A stretch of 64,000 nt of DNA from Betaproteobacteria bacterium (GTDB lineage: Bacteria > Pseudomonadota > Gammaproteobacteria > Burkholderiales > SG8-41). The translations under genes and the position numbers were made by a program. The notes under the pieces were generated by a model that ran no database searches, was not told where the DNA came from, and saw only the letters and a program-made list of their open reading frames with translations. The stretch is taken from contig CANKUB010000001.1 of NCBI GenBank assembly GCA_947486575.1, forward strand, positions 1-64,000, in the 5' to 3' direction. Every line of letters begins with the position of its first letter. Within the stretch, counting starts at the first letter, position 1. Below, in pieces: positions 1 to 9,836 of the stretch.

Positions 1-1
1 A

Positions 2-148
2 TCGCAGTTCGCCACGCTGCTTGGCGTGTCTGTGCGCACGCTACAGGGCTGGGAACAAGGCCGAAAGCACCCCAGCGGGGCTGCTCGTACTCTCCTGACC
101 ATTGCACAGACCAATCCCAAAGCCTTGCTTGCGGTGGCTGGCAAGTAG
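2..148 (+). CDS. C-terminal fragment of an XRE/HTH-type regulator (antitoxin-like), truncated by window edge
   Basis: Frame from nt 2 reads SQFATLLGVSVRTLQGWEQGRKHPSGAARTLLTIAQTNPKALLAVAGK*, typical of HTH_XRE/HigA/NadS-like proteins. Confidence 0.55.
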   Translation, partial: SQFATLLGVSVRTLQGWEQGRKHPSGAARTLLTIAQTNPKALLAVAGK

Positions 149-246
149 CCCTTGCGTCGGCAAGGGGTATAACCCTTCGTTCCAGAAGGCGCTGCGGACA
201 ACCCTCGCTTAATTTATTCTGCCCTATCGCGCGCGAAGATCGAAGC

Positions 247-636
247 TCACGCCGCCATCGCGCGCCGGGCGATATACCCCGAACGTGATTCTCCGGCATC
301 TTTTGCGGCGGCATCAATACGTCGTAACACGCGCGCAGGCAGCGTGATATTCACCCGTTCTGCCTTGTCTGACAAAGCAGCCAGGTCTATCGTCACTACC
401 GCCCATACCCAGCCGGCGAATTCCGCGTTCGCCTGATGCTGGCTGATAGAGCTCGGTTCAGGCACTGCACCATTGTCATCAATCACTGTCTCAAGCCAAA
501 GTTCGATCGCCTCTTTGGCGTTGTCGATGGCCTCGTCCAGCGTATCGCCCGCCGAGAAGCAGCCCGGCAGATCGGGAACGACTACGCCGAAAGCGTGCGT
601 CTCATCACCCAACTCAATCGCAATGGGGTATTTCAT
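247..636 (-). CDS. hicB: HicB-family antitoxin
   Basis: HicB-like N-terminus (VPDLPGCFSAGDTLDEAIDNAKEAIELWLE) plus C-terminal ribbon-helix-helix-like segment (VNITLPARVLRRIDAAAKDAGESRSGYIARRA); adjacent to HicA. Confidence 0.85.
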   Translation of the reverse strand: MKYPIAIELGDETHAFGVVVPDLPGCFSAGDTLDEAIDNAKEAIELWLETVIDDNGAVPEPSSISQHQANAEFAGWVWAVVTIDLAALSDKAERVNITLPARVLRRIDAAAKDAGESRSGYIARRAMAA

Positions 637-648
637 TTTTTCGTCCTT

Positions 649-831
649 TCATTTCAGCCCGGCTTGTTTCAGCAACTTGTGCGCAAGCCCAACCCCAAGG
701 TCTTTTTTGGGATGCGGAATACTGATATGGCCACCGCGCCCCGGGTGGGTATAAACATGGTGCGAACCCTTCACGCCCCGAAGCACCCAGCCTGCTTGTT
801 CAAGTTGCTTGATGAGGTCTACGCTTTTCAT
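649..831 (-). CDS. hicA: HicA-family mRNA interferase toxin
   Basis: 60 aa dsRBD-like HicA with GSHHVYTHPGRGGHISIPHPKKDLGVG motif; immediately upstream of hicB. Confidence 0.85.
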   Translation of the reverse strand: MKSVDLIKQLEQAGWVLRGVKGSHHVYTHPGRGGHISIPHPKKDLGVGLAHKLLKQAGLK

Positions 832-926
832 GCGTGTGTATAATACACACTAGCGGTAATTAAGCAAGATGTTTGAATTGCCCGTCGAACTTTTCTTGTA
901 AATGACATCTAGTAAAAATATAATAA

Positions 927-939
927 AAACAATAGGTTA
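927..939 (+). repeat. Dispersed AT-patch motif: AAACAATAGGTTA
   Basis: Matches AAWCAAWWRSTTA, preceded by AGTAAAAATATAATAA. Confidence 0.6.
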
Positions 940-993
940 TGGCGAAACCATCCGGTTCGACGTTACAGGCACGCTGATGGCGAAACAAATTTT

Positions 994-1821
994 TCACGCC
1001 GCCTTTTTCGCTTTCTTCTTCACGGGCACGATTTTTTTCTTGCGCGCGAACGGTTTCTTTTTCGTGGCGGGCTTCTTTCTCGCCGACGGTTTTTTGTTTA
1101 CCACCACATCGGCAATCTCCGCCATCTCAATGCCGAATATCCCGGCGATCTTCGCGTCGTCGAGCACCTTGCCACGTTCGGGCAACGGCTTCGACAGCGG
1201 CAGGTCGGCGCTCGCACGGGCGACCAGTTCTTTCGCATCCACTTTGCGCAAGGTAAACAGCAGTTCTGGTTTTTCATCGAGGCGTGCGCCCACGCCGTAA
1301 AACACTGCTGCGACGTGTTTGCACATGGCCGCCCAATCGGGGCAGCTACAATCGAAGCTAATCTCCCTGGGTGATGGAAACAGCCCCTTGCCTGGTTGAC
1401 AGATGCGTTCCATCACGCCCTTCGACAAGCGACCTTGCAGCAACTCAACCAGCGAATCAATGGTGCCTGCACATTCGGCGCCGATGTCCTGCCACTGTTT
1501 TTTCGGCACCGCCGCGATATTGACGGTGATTTTGTAGAGTTCGGAACCCATCACCTGCGCCGACACTTTGCCTTCGGCGATGTTCAGATCGATTACCGAA
1601 CCGTTGCGCACATACGTGCGTCCGCGCGGCAGGCGGTTTTCGTAATCGCTATAGCGTTCAAGATTGTCGCACCACGCTTTGCCCCAGAAGGTTTTGGCAA
1701 TCACGCGCTCGGCAATTACAGGCGAAAGCGTTTGGCCTTTTTTCTTCATCTGGGCGGCGAGACGTTCGGCTTTGGCGCGACGCTGGGCGGCTGATACGTA
1801 GGGTTTCCATCCGTAGTACAT
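994..1821 (-). CDS. SWIM zinc-finger domain protein with Lys-rich C-terminus
   Basis: CSCPDWAAMCKHVAAVFYGVG = SWIM CxCx(n)CxH; next to SNF2 helicase. Confidence 0.8.
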   Translation of the reverse strand: MYYGWKPYVSAAQRRAKAERLAAQMKKKGQTLSPVIAERVIAKTFWGKAWCDNLERYSDYENRLPRGRTYVRNGSVIDLNIAEGKVSAQVMGSELYKITVNIAAVPKKQWQDIGAECAGTIDSLVELLQGRLSKGVMERICQPGKGLFPSPREISFDCSCPDWAAMCKHVAAVFYGVGARLDEKPELLFTLRKVDAKELVARASADLPLSKPLPERGKVLDDAKIAGIFGIEMAEIADVVVNKKPSARKKPATKKKPFARKKKIVPVKKKAKKAA

Positions 1822-1839
1822 GTGCGAAGCTCCTAGAAA

Positions 1840-4530
1840 TTATTCTTCAACCCGTGCGGTGTGTATGTCTAGCGCCACCAGATCGAGCAATTCTCTGTCA
1901 CTCATTTCGGTTAATTGCAATTCTGCACTGCCTTCCAGCACATCTTGTACAAGTTGTTGTTTTGATCCAATTAATTGATCGATTTTATCTTCGACAGTGC
2001 CTTGGCACACAAACTTGTGTACCAGCACGTTTTTCTTTTGGCCGATGCGAAACGCGCGATCAGTAGCCTGATTTTCCACCGCAGGATTCCACCAGCGATC
2101 AAAGTGAACCACATGCGATGCCGCCGTCAGATTAAGCCCCGCACCACCGGCCTTGAGTGATAGCACGAAGAACGGCACGAGGTCATCTTCCTGAAAACGC
2201 CGCACCAGTTCGCGGCGCTTGGCGACTGGCGTGCCGCCGTGCAACACCAGCCCTTCGCGGCCAAACACGGTGCCGAGGAACGCAGCTATCGGCCCGGTGG
2301 TTTCACGAAACTGGGTGAACACCAACACCTTTTCTTGCTTGGCGGCGATCACTTCGGCGATTTCGCGCAGGCGCGCGAACTTGCCGCTGTCGGCCTCGGC
2401 CCACGCCGCATCGCCCAGCCACTGCGAAGGATGATTGCAAATCTGTTTAAAGCGCATCAGGAATTTCAGCACCACGCCTTTGCGTTTGATTCCCTCCGTG
2501 CTTTTTTCTTCTTCCAGTTGTGTGGTCAGGTCTTTCACCGCGCGCTGATACAACGCTGCCTGCGCCGGGCTGAGATGGCAATACGCTTTGAGTTCGGTTT
2601 TGTCGGGTAGATCAGTGATGACCGCTTTATCGGTCTTCAAGCGGCGCAAAATATACGGGCGCACCAGATTGCGCAACGGGCGAAAATGCTCGCGGGTGGT
2701 CAAGCCCTTGGCGAAGGTGGTGAACGCTTTGCCTGAGCCGAGCAGACCGGGATGGGTGAAATCAAAAATCGACCATAAATCCGACAGCCGGTTTTCCACC
2801 GGCGTGCCGGTAAGCGCGATTCGCGAGCGAGTGTTGAGTTTTTTCACAATGCGCGTTTGCTTCGCACCGGGATTTTTGATCGCCTGCGCTTCGTCCAGCA
2901 CCGCCAGACGCCACTGAAAGTTTTCCATCCACGGCGCGCGCAACAGCGTGCCGTAACTGGTGATGACCAGATCGACATTCGCCAGCCGCGCGCCATCTAA
3001 TGCGCGCAATTCATCCGCAGGCATCGCCGAAGGATGCGCGATCAGCGCGTTCAAACTCGGTGCGAAGCGTTCGATCTCTGCTGCCCAGTTCGCCAGCAGC
3101 GAGGCGGGCGCTACCAGCAAGCTGGTACGCGGCGTGCCTTGAACGCGTTGTTTTAAAACCAGCAGCAGCGACAACACCTGAATCGTCTTGCCCAGTCCCA
3201 TGTCGTCGGCAAGACAAGCGCCGAGCCCGAGCCGATACAACAAGTACAACCAGCGCACACCCGCCTGCTGATAGGGCCGCAGCGTTCCCTTGAGTGCCGC
3301 GCCCGGCTCCACCTGCGCCAACCCTTCCGGCCCGCGCAGACCTTTTAGCGTATCGGCAAGCCAGGGGCCAGCGACGACGTGTGACCAGTCAGGCTCGGCA
3401 GCAGCGTCTTCTGTAACGGTAGCGCCCGCAACCAGGCGCATCGCCTCGGCGAAAGGTAATCCCCCTTCGGCCGCGCTGCGCTCAATGGCGTGAAAGCGTT
3501 CGAGCATGCGACTCAGCTTCGTACGATCAACCTCAACCCAATGCCCTCGCAGGAATTGCAACCCATCCACGCCCGCGAGCAGCTTTTTAATCTCAGCCGC
3601 TGTAAGGCTCTCGCCATCCAGCGTAAGTTCCATGCTGAAATCGAGCAACGCGTCTTTACCCAGTAGCGACGGCGCTTTGCCGCCCACCGAGGCTTGCACC
3701 TGCGGGCGCAGCGGCTTGCCCGCGCGCCACGCGCCCGGCGCGCGTATTACGATGCCCGCAGCTTCGAGTTGCGGTACGTCCGTTAAAAATTGAAACGCCT
3801 CGGCGGGCGTCCAGCGCAGTGGATGATAAATCTCGCCCGCGTCCACCATCGCGCGCAGCCACACGCATTGCGCGGCAGCGCGTTGCACCGGCGTTAAGAG
3901 TGACAGCAGCTGCGCCTGATTTTTGCCGCCCGAATATTCGCGCAGCGCCTGACCCAGCGGCAAATGCTGCGCCTTGGCTTGTGCCGACAAGCGTGTAGTG
4001 TAGGTGGCGATAAAAGCGAAAGGCGCTTCATCGTCGCCGCGATTTTCGGCCAGATTGAAATGCACCCGACCAACGAGATTCCACGCCGCGTGGCGGCTCT
4101 TGAGAAAATCCTGCAAGGGCTGGTTGGATTGTGACAATTCAAGCCGCAGCGCCGCATCAAGTTGCGCCCACAACGTAAGCAGTACGGGCGCGGTCAGATA
4201 TTCCGCACCCGCCATCGGCGGCGCTTCGACAGCGAGCGCGTCGAGTGCTTGCCGTGGCGGCGGCGCGATGTGCGCTGCGGTGAGTTCCGGCTCGGCGCAA
4301 AGCGCGGTAACGTAACGCGCGGCAAAATCACGCCAGTAGCCCAGCGCTGGCGGCAGCGCCGTCCCCACCTCGTTCGCGCCCAGCTGTAACAGCGCGTGGC
4401 CTGTGCCGCGCTCGTACGCCTGCATCAACCGCGCCTGCAGCGCCTCCGCAAGCACCGGGGCGTCCGCAGCAGGCGCAAACAGCAGGTGACCGTGCGGCGT
4501 CAGAAACGGGGCGGGCGAATTGGCCGTCAT
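1840..4530 (-). CDS. SNF2-family DEAD/DEAH helicase (HepA/RapA-like)
   Basis: Walker A LADDMGLGKTIQVLSLL, DEAQAIKN, ALTGTPVENRL, HFDRWWNPAVENQATDRAFRIGQ; start set at the ATG at 4530 (MTANSPAPFLTPHG) rather than the longer ORF. Confidence 0.9.
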   Translation of the reverse strand: MTANSPAPFLTPHGHLLFAPAADAPVLAEALQARLMQAYERGTGHALLQLGANEVGTALPPALGYWRDFAARYVTALCAEPELTAAHIAPPPRQALDALAVEAPPMAGAEYLTAPVLLTLWAQLDAALRLELSQSNQPLQDFLKSRHAAWNLVGRVHFNLAENRGDDEAPFAFIATYTTRLSAQAKAQHLPLGQALREYSGGKNQAQLLSLLTPVQRAAAQCVWLRAMVDAGEIYHPLRWTPAEAFQFLTDVPQLEAAGIVIRAPGAWRAGKPLRPQVQASVGGKAPSLLGKDALLDFSMELTLDGESLTAAEIKKLLAGVDGLQFLRGHWVEVDRTKLSRMLERFHAIERSAAEGGLPFAEAMRLVAGATVTEDAAAEPDWSHVVAGPWLADTLKGLRGPEGLAQVEPGAALKGTLRPYQQAGVRWLYLLYRLGLGACLADDMGLGKTIQVLSLLLVLKQRVQGTPRTSLLVAPASLLANWAAEIERFAPSLNALIAHPSAMPADELRALDGARLANVDLVITSYGTLLRAPWMENFQWRLAVLDEAQAIKNPGAKQTRIVKKLNTRSRIALTGTPVENRLSDLWSIFDFTHPGLLGSGKAFTTFAKGLTTREHFRPLRNLVRPYILRRLKTDKAVITDLPDKTELKAYCHLSPAQAALYQRAVKDLTTQLEEEKSTEGIKRKGVVLKFLMRFKQICNHPSQWLGDAAWAEADSGKFARLREIAEVIAAKQEKVLVFTQFRETTGPIAAFLGTVFGREGLVLHGGTPVAKRRELVRRFQEDDLVPFFVLSLKAGGAGLNLTAASHVVHFDRWWNPAVENQATDRAFRIGQKKNVLVHKFVCQGTVEDKIDQLIGSKQQLVQDVLEGSAELQLTEMSDRELLDLVALDIHTARVEE

Positions 4531-4606
4531 GCCCGGTGCAGGGTGTAGCGGCCCTTCACTAATCCAGCCTGAGATTCGCGCTCTTGTTGACCTTTGCTCA
4601 TGGTAG

Positions 4607-5596
4607 TTACGCAGTTCGCGCGACCGCTGCACCCGCCGCGCGCAAAAGTGTGTCGGGTGTGCCGGGATTGATCGAGCAATCCGGGCCAAGCAGGTGCTTG
4701 CGCCCGCCGGTCTCCGCAATCGATGCGCGCGCGCATTCCACCAGCGCTTCCGGGCGCATGGCGCCTATCTGCGGCTTGCCCGGCAAGCCACCGAGCACCG
4801 CGCGCCCGGTGAGTTCGCGCGCTGCCGCCAACGAGGGATTGCCGGGCGTTGTCGCCCAACTGAACACTGACACCGGATAATCTACGAACTCGTCGAAGCG
4901 GGTGTTATCGCCGCACACATGCATGATATTGAATGGCGCCGACGCCACGGCATCAAGGATCGCCAGATCGTGTGGTCGCTGGAAGCGCCGACATTCGGTG
5001 GCAGTCAACAGGGGCTCGGTAGCAAGTGTGGTCGCGTAGAAAATGCCGTCGATGCCGGCTGCGACGCAGTGGCGTGCGTAGTCGGCCAGCGTCGCACCGA
5101 TGGCGACAAGTCCGCGCTCAAGCGCAGCGGGGTCTTCACGCAACAATCGCAGCACGTCATTGCGACCATTCGGCATCAGATAGGTGGCCACCATGAGCGG
5201 TGCGAATATCGTGGCGACGATAGGCACATCGGCACCCACCGCTGCTCGAATCGCCAGCATCGCCTGCAACTGCTCGGCGAGCGCGCCCCTGGACGCGTCT
5301 GCCGCTTGCAGCGTGCCGAGCTCGCGCGCATCGCGCAAAGCGTAGCGTTTCGTGGCCGGCTTGACCGTCTGCTGCGTAGACGACTCAATCTGCGCTCCCC
5401 ACATCTCGGCAAAACAACTCGCGCGCGATTGTGGCTTAAGAAAGTCCCAGTCAAACGCCTGATACTGTCGTACCGTCTCATCCGCCAGCGCCTGTGCCGA
5501 ATTTTCGGACGCGTAATTGTGCAACCAGAAGCTGACGGGAACCCGGTCAACCGGCTCACCGCGAATGGCGGCCCATACTCTGGCGCGTTTGTTCAT
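4607..5596 (-). CDS. Uroporphyrinogen decarboxylase (URO-D) superfamily protein
   Basis: MNKRARVWAAIRGEPVDRVPVSFWLHNY start and HVCGDNTRFDEFVDYPVSVFSWATT..., LGPDCSINPGTPDTLLRAA end typical of HemE-like proteins. Confidence 0.75.
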   Translation of the reverse strand: MNKRARVWAAIRGEPVDRVPVSFWLHNYASENSAQALADETVRQYQAFDWDFLKPQSRASCFAEMWGAQIESSTQQTVKPATKRYALRDARELGTLQAADASRGALAEQLQAMLAIRAAVGADVPIVATIFAPLMVATYLMPNGRNDVLRLLREDPAALERGLVAIGATLADYARHCVAAGIDGIFYATTLATEPLLTATECRRFQRPHDLAILDAVASAPFNIMHVCGDNTRFDEFVDYPVSVFSWATTPGNPSLAAARELTGRAVLGGLPGKPQIGAMRPEALVECARASIAETGGRKHLLGPDCSINPGTPDTLLRAAGAAVARTA

Positions 5597-5613
5597 ACTG
5601 GCCTCCGCTGGGT

Positions 5614-6591
5614 TTAGTCGATGGTTGCGCCGGTCGACTTGACGACGGCTGCCCACTTCACGCGATCGTTCCTGACGGTCGCCCTGAATTGCTCGGCGGT
5701 TTCGATACGCGGCATGTTTCCAACGTCGGCAAGTCGCTGCCGCACCGACGGCATCTCCAGCGCTTTGCGTACGGCACCATTGATGGTATTCACGATGTGC
5801 GCATCGACGCCCTTGGGGCCAAAGAAGCCGAACCAGGTGGTGCTTTCGTAGCCGGGCAGACCCGCCTCGCTGACCGTAGGAATTTCAGGCACCGCGCTTA
5901 CACGTGTCTTGCTCGATACCCCCAGCAGACGTACACGACCAGAACGATAGTGCCCGATAATGGTTTGCACCTGATTGAAGGTGCAGCACACATCGCCCTT
6001 TAACAAGCCCTGGATAGCTTGTGCACTTTTGTAGGGCACGTGGGTCATGGTCAGCCCCGCCTTGGTGTTGAATTCCGCGAAGGCCAGATGCGTGCTGGCG
6101 CCGTTGCCGCTCGACGCATAATTGTATTTGCCCGGGTTGGCCTTGACCAGATCAATGAACTCCCGCACCGTTTTCACGTCAATGACGTTCGGATTGATGC
6201 TGAGCACGTTCGCTACGTCGATCAAGGACGCGATGGGCGTAAAATCCGCCTCAACATCGAATGGCAGCTTGCTGTAGAGCGCGGCGTTAATACCATGGGT
6301 TCCAGCGGTGCCGAGCAGAATGGTGTAGCCATCGGCGCGTGCCCGCGTCACATACTCCGACCCGATATTGCCGCCTGCGCCAGCGCGGTAGTCGGTAACA
6401 ATGCGGGTGTTTAACGCCTTTTCGAGCGGCTCCTGCAAGATGCGCGCAACCACATCGAGGCCCGAACCCGCAGGATACCCCATCACCAGCGTAATTGGCT
6501 TGGATGGCCAGTCTTGAGCGCGAACGGCACCGATGGCCAGCGCCAACAGCATGAACATGAAAAAATATTTGCGAGGGCGAGAGTAAGTCAT
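5614..6591 (-). CDS. Bug/TctC-family tripartite tricarboxylate-type solute-binding protein
   Basis: Signal peptide then WPSKPITLVMGYPAGSGLDVVARILQ...; start set at MTYSRPRKYFF. Confidence 0.85.
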   Translation of the reverse strand: MTYSRPRKYFFMFMLLALAIGAVRAQDWPSKPITLVMGYPAGSGLDVVARILQEPLEKALNTRIVTDYRAGAGGNIGSEYVTRARADGYTILLGTAGTHGINAALYSKLPFDVEADFTPIASLIDVANVLSINPNVIDVKTVREFIDLVKANPGKYNYASSGNGASTHLAFAEFNTKAGLTMTHVPYKSAQAIQGLLKGDVCCTFNQVQTIIGHYRSGRVRLLGVSSKTRVSAVPEIPTVSEAGLPGYESTTWFGFFGPKGVDAHIVNTINGAVRKALEMPSVRQRLADVGNMPRIETAEQFRATVRNDRVKWAAVVKSTGATID

Positions 6592-6695
6592 GGTCACTTT
6601 ATCCGTCGATTCAGTAGAGGCAGTCTCATTGTAAAGCTGTGGTGGTATGTTCGCATCAAGTTCCACCGACGTAAGCGGTGCACTCCGGATCGTCG

Positions 6696-7694
6696 TTAAA
6701 GTTTCAGCAGCCTGGTGGCGTTGCTGCCGAGAATCATTTCCCGCTCTGCCCCCGACAGCGACGCACCGAAGCGATTCACCGTCGCCACCGGATGATCGTC
6801 GCCGATACCGAAGCAGTAGTCGCTGCCCATCACGATGCGCTCGATGCCCACTTCGCGAATCACGTGGTGCATATAGGCATCGTTGTGCGCTATGGTGTCG
6901 TAGTAAAAACGTTTGAGGTATTCACTCGGGTGCAGCTTGCAGCCCTGCATTTCTTCTTTTTGATGGTTGCCGTGATCCCAGCGCCCGGCCAGCGGCGGGA
7001 ACATGCCGCCCGCGTGCGGCAGCACCACATCAAGTTTCGGGAACGCGTCCATCACGCCGCCGAATATCAGTGACGCCACGGCAATAGCGGTCGCGTACGG
7101 AAACCCGATCACGTTGCGCAGATAGTATTTGTCGAGCCGCTCGGCGTGCAGCGGGTCCAGCGGATGCAGAAACACCGGCCATCCCAGTTCCTCACATTTC
7201 GCCCAGATCGGGTAGAACGATTTTTCATCGAGATTTTGTTTATTGATGTGCGTGCCCATGTAGAGGCCGCGCATGCCAGGCAGCTTGGCCGCGCGCGTGA
7301 GTTCTTGCAGCGCAAGTGCTGGTGCCTGCATGGGGATGACCGCCATGCCGATGAGCCGCTTCGGGTGCTTCACGCACGCCTCCGAACAGGCATCGTTGTA
7401 AACCTGCGCGAGCTTCAGGCCAAACTCAGGCGTCGCCCAGTTCACCATCGGTGTAGTCAACGACAGGCAATGCATGTCAAGGCCCTTGGCGTCCATGTGC
7501 GCAAGACGCACGTCAAGATCAACAAACCCCTTCAAAAACACCTGCTTGATGCCCGGAAAAGCGAAAGTGACCGCGCCTTCGGGATTCTTCCCCATCGTCG
7601 CGCCATGGGCAGCACCTTCGTTTACCAGCAGGCGTATCCATTCTTCGGGGAAAAAATGGGCGTGTGTATCAATGGTGTTCATAGGCGTAGCCAT
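6696..7694 (-). CDS. Amidohydrolase family protein (ACMSD-like)
   Basis: NTIDTHAHFFPEEWIRLL, HAGGMFPPLAGRWDHG, IVMGSDYCFGIGDDHPV. Confidence 0.8.
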   Translation of the reverse strand: MATPMNTIDTHAHFFPEEWIRLLVNEGAAHGATMGKNPEGAVTFAFPGIKQVFLKGFVDLDVRLAHMDAKGLDMHCLSLTTPMVNWATPEFGLKLAQVYNDACSEACVKHPKRLIGMAVIPMQAPALALQELTRAAKLPGMRGLYMGTHINKQNLDEKSFYPIWAKCEELGWPVFLHPLDPLHAERLDKYYLRNVIGFPYATAIAVASLIFGGVMDAFPKLDVVLPHAGGMFPPLAGRWDHGNHQKEEMQGCKLHPSEYLKRFYYDTIAHNDAYMHHVIREVGIERIVMGSDYCFGIGDDHPVATVNRFGASLSGAEREMILGSNATRLLKL

Positions 7695-7771
7695 TTTGCT
7701 CGATTGAAAGCGCAGATTGTCGGATTGTATTAGAGTCCGCAATCATTTACAGAAACCGGAACGACCCGTTT

Positions 7772-8734
7772 ATGCGTATCGGCATTTTGCTGCCCCACCG
7801 GGGCGTGATTATTCAATCGGCGCGGCGTCCGCCGGTGGAAGACTGCTGGACCATCGCGCGTCTGTGCGACGCAGCGGATATGGACGTGTGGGTAGGTGAC
7901 AGCGTGGTAGCAAAGCCGCGGCTGGAGCCACTGACCACCCTCGCTTATGTAGCAGCGATAACCAAACGCGCGGGCCTTGGCACTGCGGTTTTGTTGCCCG
8001 CGCTGCGTCAGCCAACCGTGCTGGCGCATCAGCTCGCTAATATTGACCAAATTTCGCAGGGGCGGCTGGTGCTAGGTCTGGGCGTGGGCTGGGGCTTGCC
8101 TGCCATTGCGCGCGAGTGGGACGCCTGCGGGCAAAACCACAAGCGCCGCGTCAAAGATCTCGAAGAACACATGACCGTATGGCGCAAGCTGTGGAGCGGC
8201 GAGCCTGTTTCTTACGAAGGCAATGGCTTCAAACTCACGGAACACACCATCGGCCCGTTGCCGTGGAACGAAGCGGGCCCGCCGCTGCTGGTGACTGCTG
8301 GCAATCGCGGCGAGATCATTCCGGCGCAGATCGAGCGCGTGGGCAGATTCGGCGACGGCGTGATTACCACCTATGTGAACGAGGACGATATCCGCCAACT
8401 GCGTATGGTATGTGCGGAGGCGATGGCGAAGCATGGGCGGGTGAAGGTCAATGCGCCGAATTTCCCGATGTGTGTCTACACCACCATCCGTCTGGAAAGC
8501 GATGTCGCCAAAGCTGATTCGCTGACGAGCGCGTTCCTTGAAAAGTACTACGGCGGTGGCGTGAATTTTCGTGGCATGATGGGTTTGGGACCCGCGTCAG
8601 CGGTGATCGATGTGCTGAAGCGATACGAAGCGGCGGGCGTAACCGATCTGTGCATACGCTTGGTGGGCGAGGATCAGGTGGCGCAGCTGGAGCAGTTCAT
8701 TGCCGAAGTGTTGCCTGCGATGATCAAGAAGTGA
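7772..8734 (+). CDS. LLM-class flavin/F420-dependent oxidoreductase
   Basis: MRIGILLPHRG..., LANIDQISQGRLVLGLGVGWGLPAIAREWDACG luciferase-like signature. Confidence 0.8.
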   Translation: MRIGILLPHRGVIIQSARRPPVEDCWTIARLCDAADMDVWVGDSVVAKPRLEPLTTLAYVAAITKRAGLGTAVLLPALRQPTVLAHQLANIDQISQGRLVLGLGVGWGLPAIAREWDACGQNHKRRVKDLEEHMTVWRKLWSGEPVSYEGNGFKLTEHTIGPLPWNEAGPPLLVTAGNRGEIIPAQIERVGRFGDGVITTYVNEDDIRQLRMVCAEAMAKHGRVKVNAPNFPMCVYTTIRLESDVAKADSLTSAFLEKYYGGGVNFRGMMGLGPASAVIDVLKRYEAAGVTDLCIRLVGEDQVAQLEQFIAEVLPAMIKK

Positions 8735-8756
8735 CCAAGAAGCAGGGCGGAGAAAA

Positions 8757-9716
8757 ATGTTTAAAAACAAATACTTACTTATAGCAGCTGGAATGGCGCT
8801 GAGCGCTGGCGTGGCGGCACAGAATTACCCCACCAAACCCATCCGCCTGATCGTTGCCTTCGCGCCCGGCGGTGCCACCGACACCTTTGCACGCATCACT
8901 GCCGCCGAACTCACGCGCACGCTGGGCCAGCAGGTCATTGTCGAGAACCGTCCCGGTGCGGGCACCACCATCGCGGCGGAATTTGTGGCGAAGTCGGTGG
9001 CGGACGGTTACACGCTGCTGCTTACCGATCTCTCGACGCATGCCATCATGCCGTCGCTCTACAACAAACTCGCCTTCAATCATGCGCGCGATCTTATCGC
9101 CGTGGCTCCGGTGTCGGCCTCGCCGCTGCTGATGGCAGCGCACCCTTCGCTGGGCGTGAAGAACGCGAAAGAACTGATCGCGCTGGCGAAGAAAAACCCC
9201 GGCATCACCTGCGGTAACTCCGGCGCAGGCACCGTAACGCATCTGGCCGCGGAAAAATTCCGCGCGCGCGCGGGCATTGATTTGACATCCGTGAACTACA
9301 AGGGCGGCACCACCTCCACCGTATCGTTGATGACGGGTGAGCTGTCGCTGATCGTCAACACCATCCCTGCCGCGCTCGAACATGTGAAAAGCAAAAGGCT
9401 TGTGGCGGTTGGCATCACCGCCGACAAGCGCGCCACCGCGCTGCCCGACATCGCCGCGCTGGGCGAAACGGTGAAAGGCGTCGATGCCGCAGTGATCGCA
9501 GGCGTGCTTGCGCCTGCCAACACCCCGCGCGCAGTGATCGAGCGGCTGAATGCCGAGTTCGCCAAGGCAGTGGATGCGCCCAAGGCGAAGGAGAGTTTTC
9601 TGGTGAATGCCGCTGAGGCGCTGAAACAGACGCCGGAGATGATGCAGAAGGCTATGGAGCAGGATGCGCGGACTTGGGCAGAGGTGGTGCGGGTAACGGG
9701 TGTGAAACTGAATTGA
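8757..9716 (+). CDS. Bug/TctC-family solute-binding protein
   Basis: MFKNKYLLIAAGMALSAGVAAQNYPTKPIRLIVAFAPGGATD. Confidence 0.85.
   Translation: MFKNKYLLIAAGMALSAGVAAQNYPTKPIRLIVAFAPGGATDTFARITAAELTRTLGQQVIVENRPGAGTTIAAEFVAKSVADGYTLLLTDLSTHAIMPSLYNKLAFNHARDLIAVAPVSASPLLMAAHPSLGVKNAKELIALAKKNPGITCGNSGAGTVTHLAAEKFRARAGIDLTSVNYKGGTTSTVSLMTGELSLIVNTIPAALEHVKSKRLVAVGITADKRATALPDIAALGETVKGVDAAVIAGVLAPANTPRAVIERLNAEFAKAVDAPKAKESFLVNAAEALKQTPEMMQKAMEQDARTWAEVVRVTGVKLN
8765..8777 (+). repeat. Dispersed AT-patch motif: AAACAAATACTTA
   Basis: AATGTTTAAAAACAAATACTTA overlapping start codon of Bug gene. Confidence 0.75.
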
Positions 9717-9730
9717 AGAACTTTTTTTGC

Positions 9731-9802
9731 CACATATTCACACAGATGAACACAGCCGAACCCTTCCGTTGTTTAATCTGCGTTCATCTGTGTGAATCTG
9801 TG
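9731..9802. repeat. Intergenic inverted repeat (arms 9731-9755 and 9778-9802)
   Basis: CACATATTCACACAGATGAACACAG versus reverse complement of CTGCGTTCATCTGTGTGAATCTGTG; 23/25 match. Confidence 0.8.
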
Positions 9803-9836
9803 ACTAAGTGCTTTTGACCTTGGTGTTTGACTCAAA

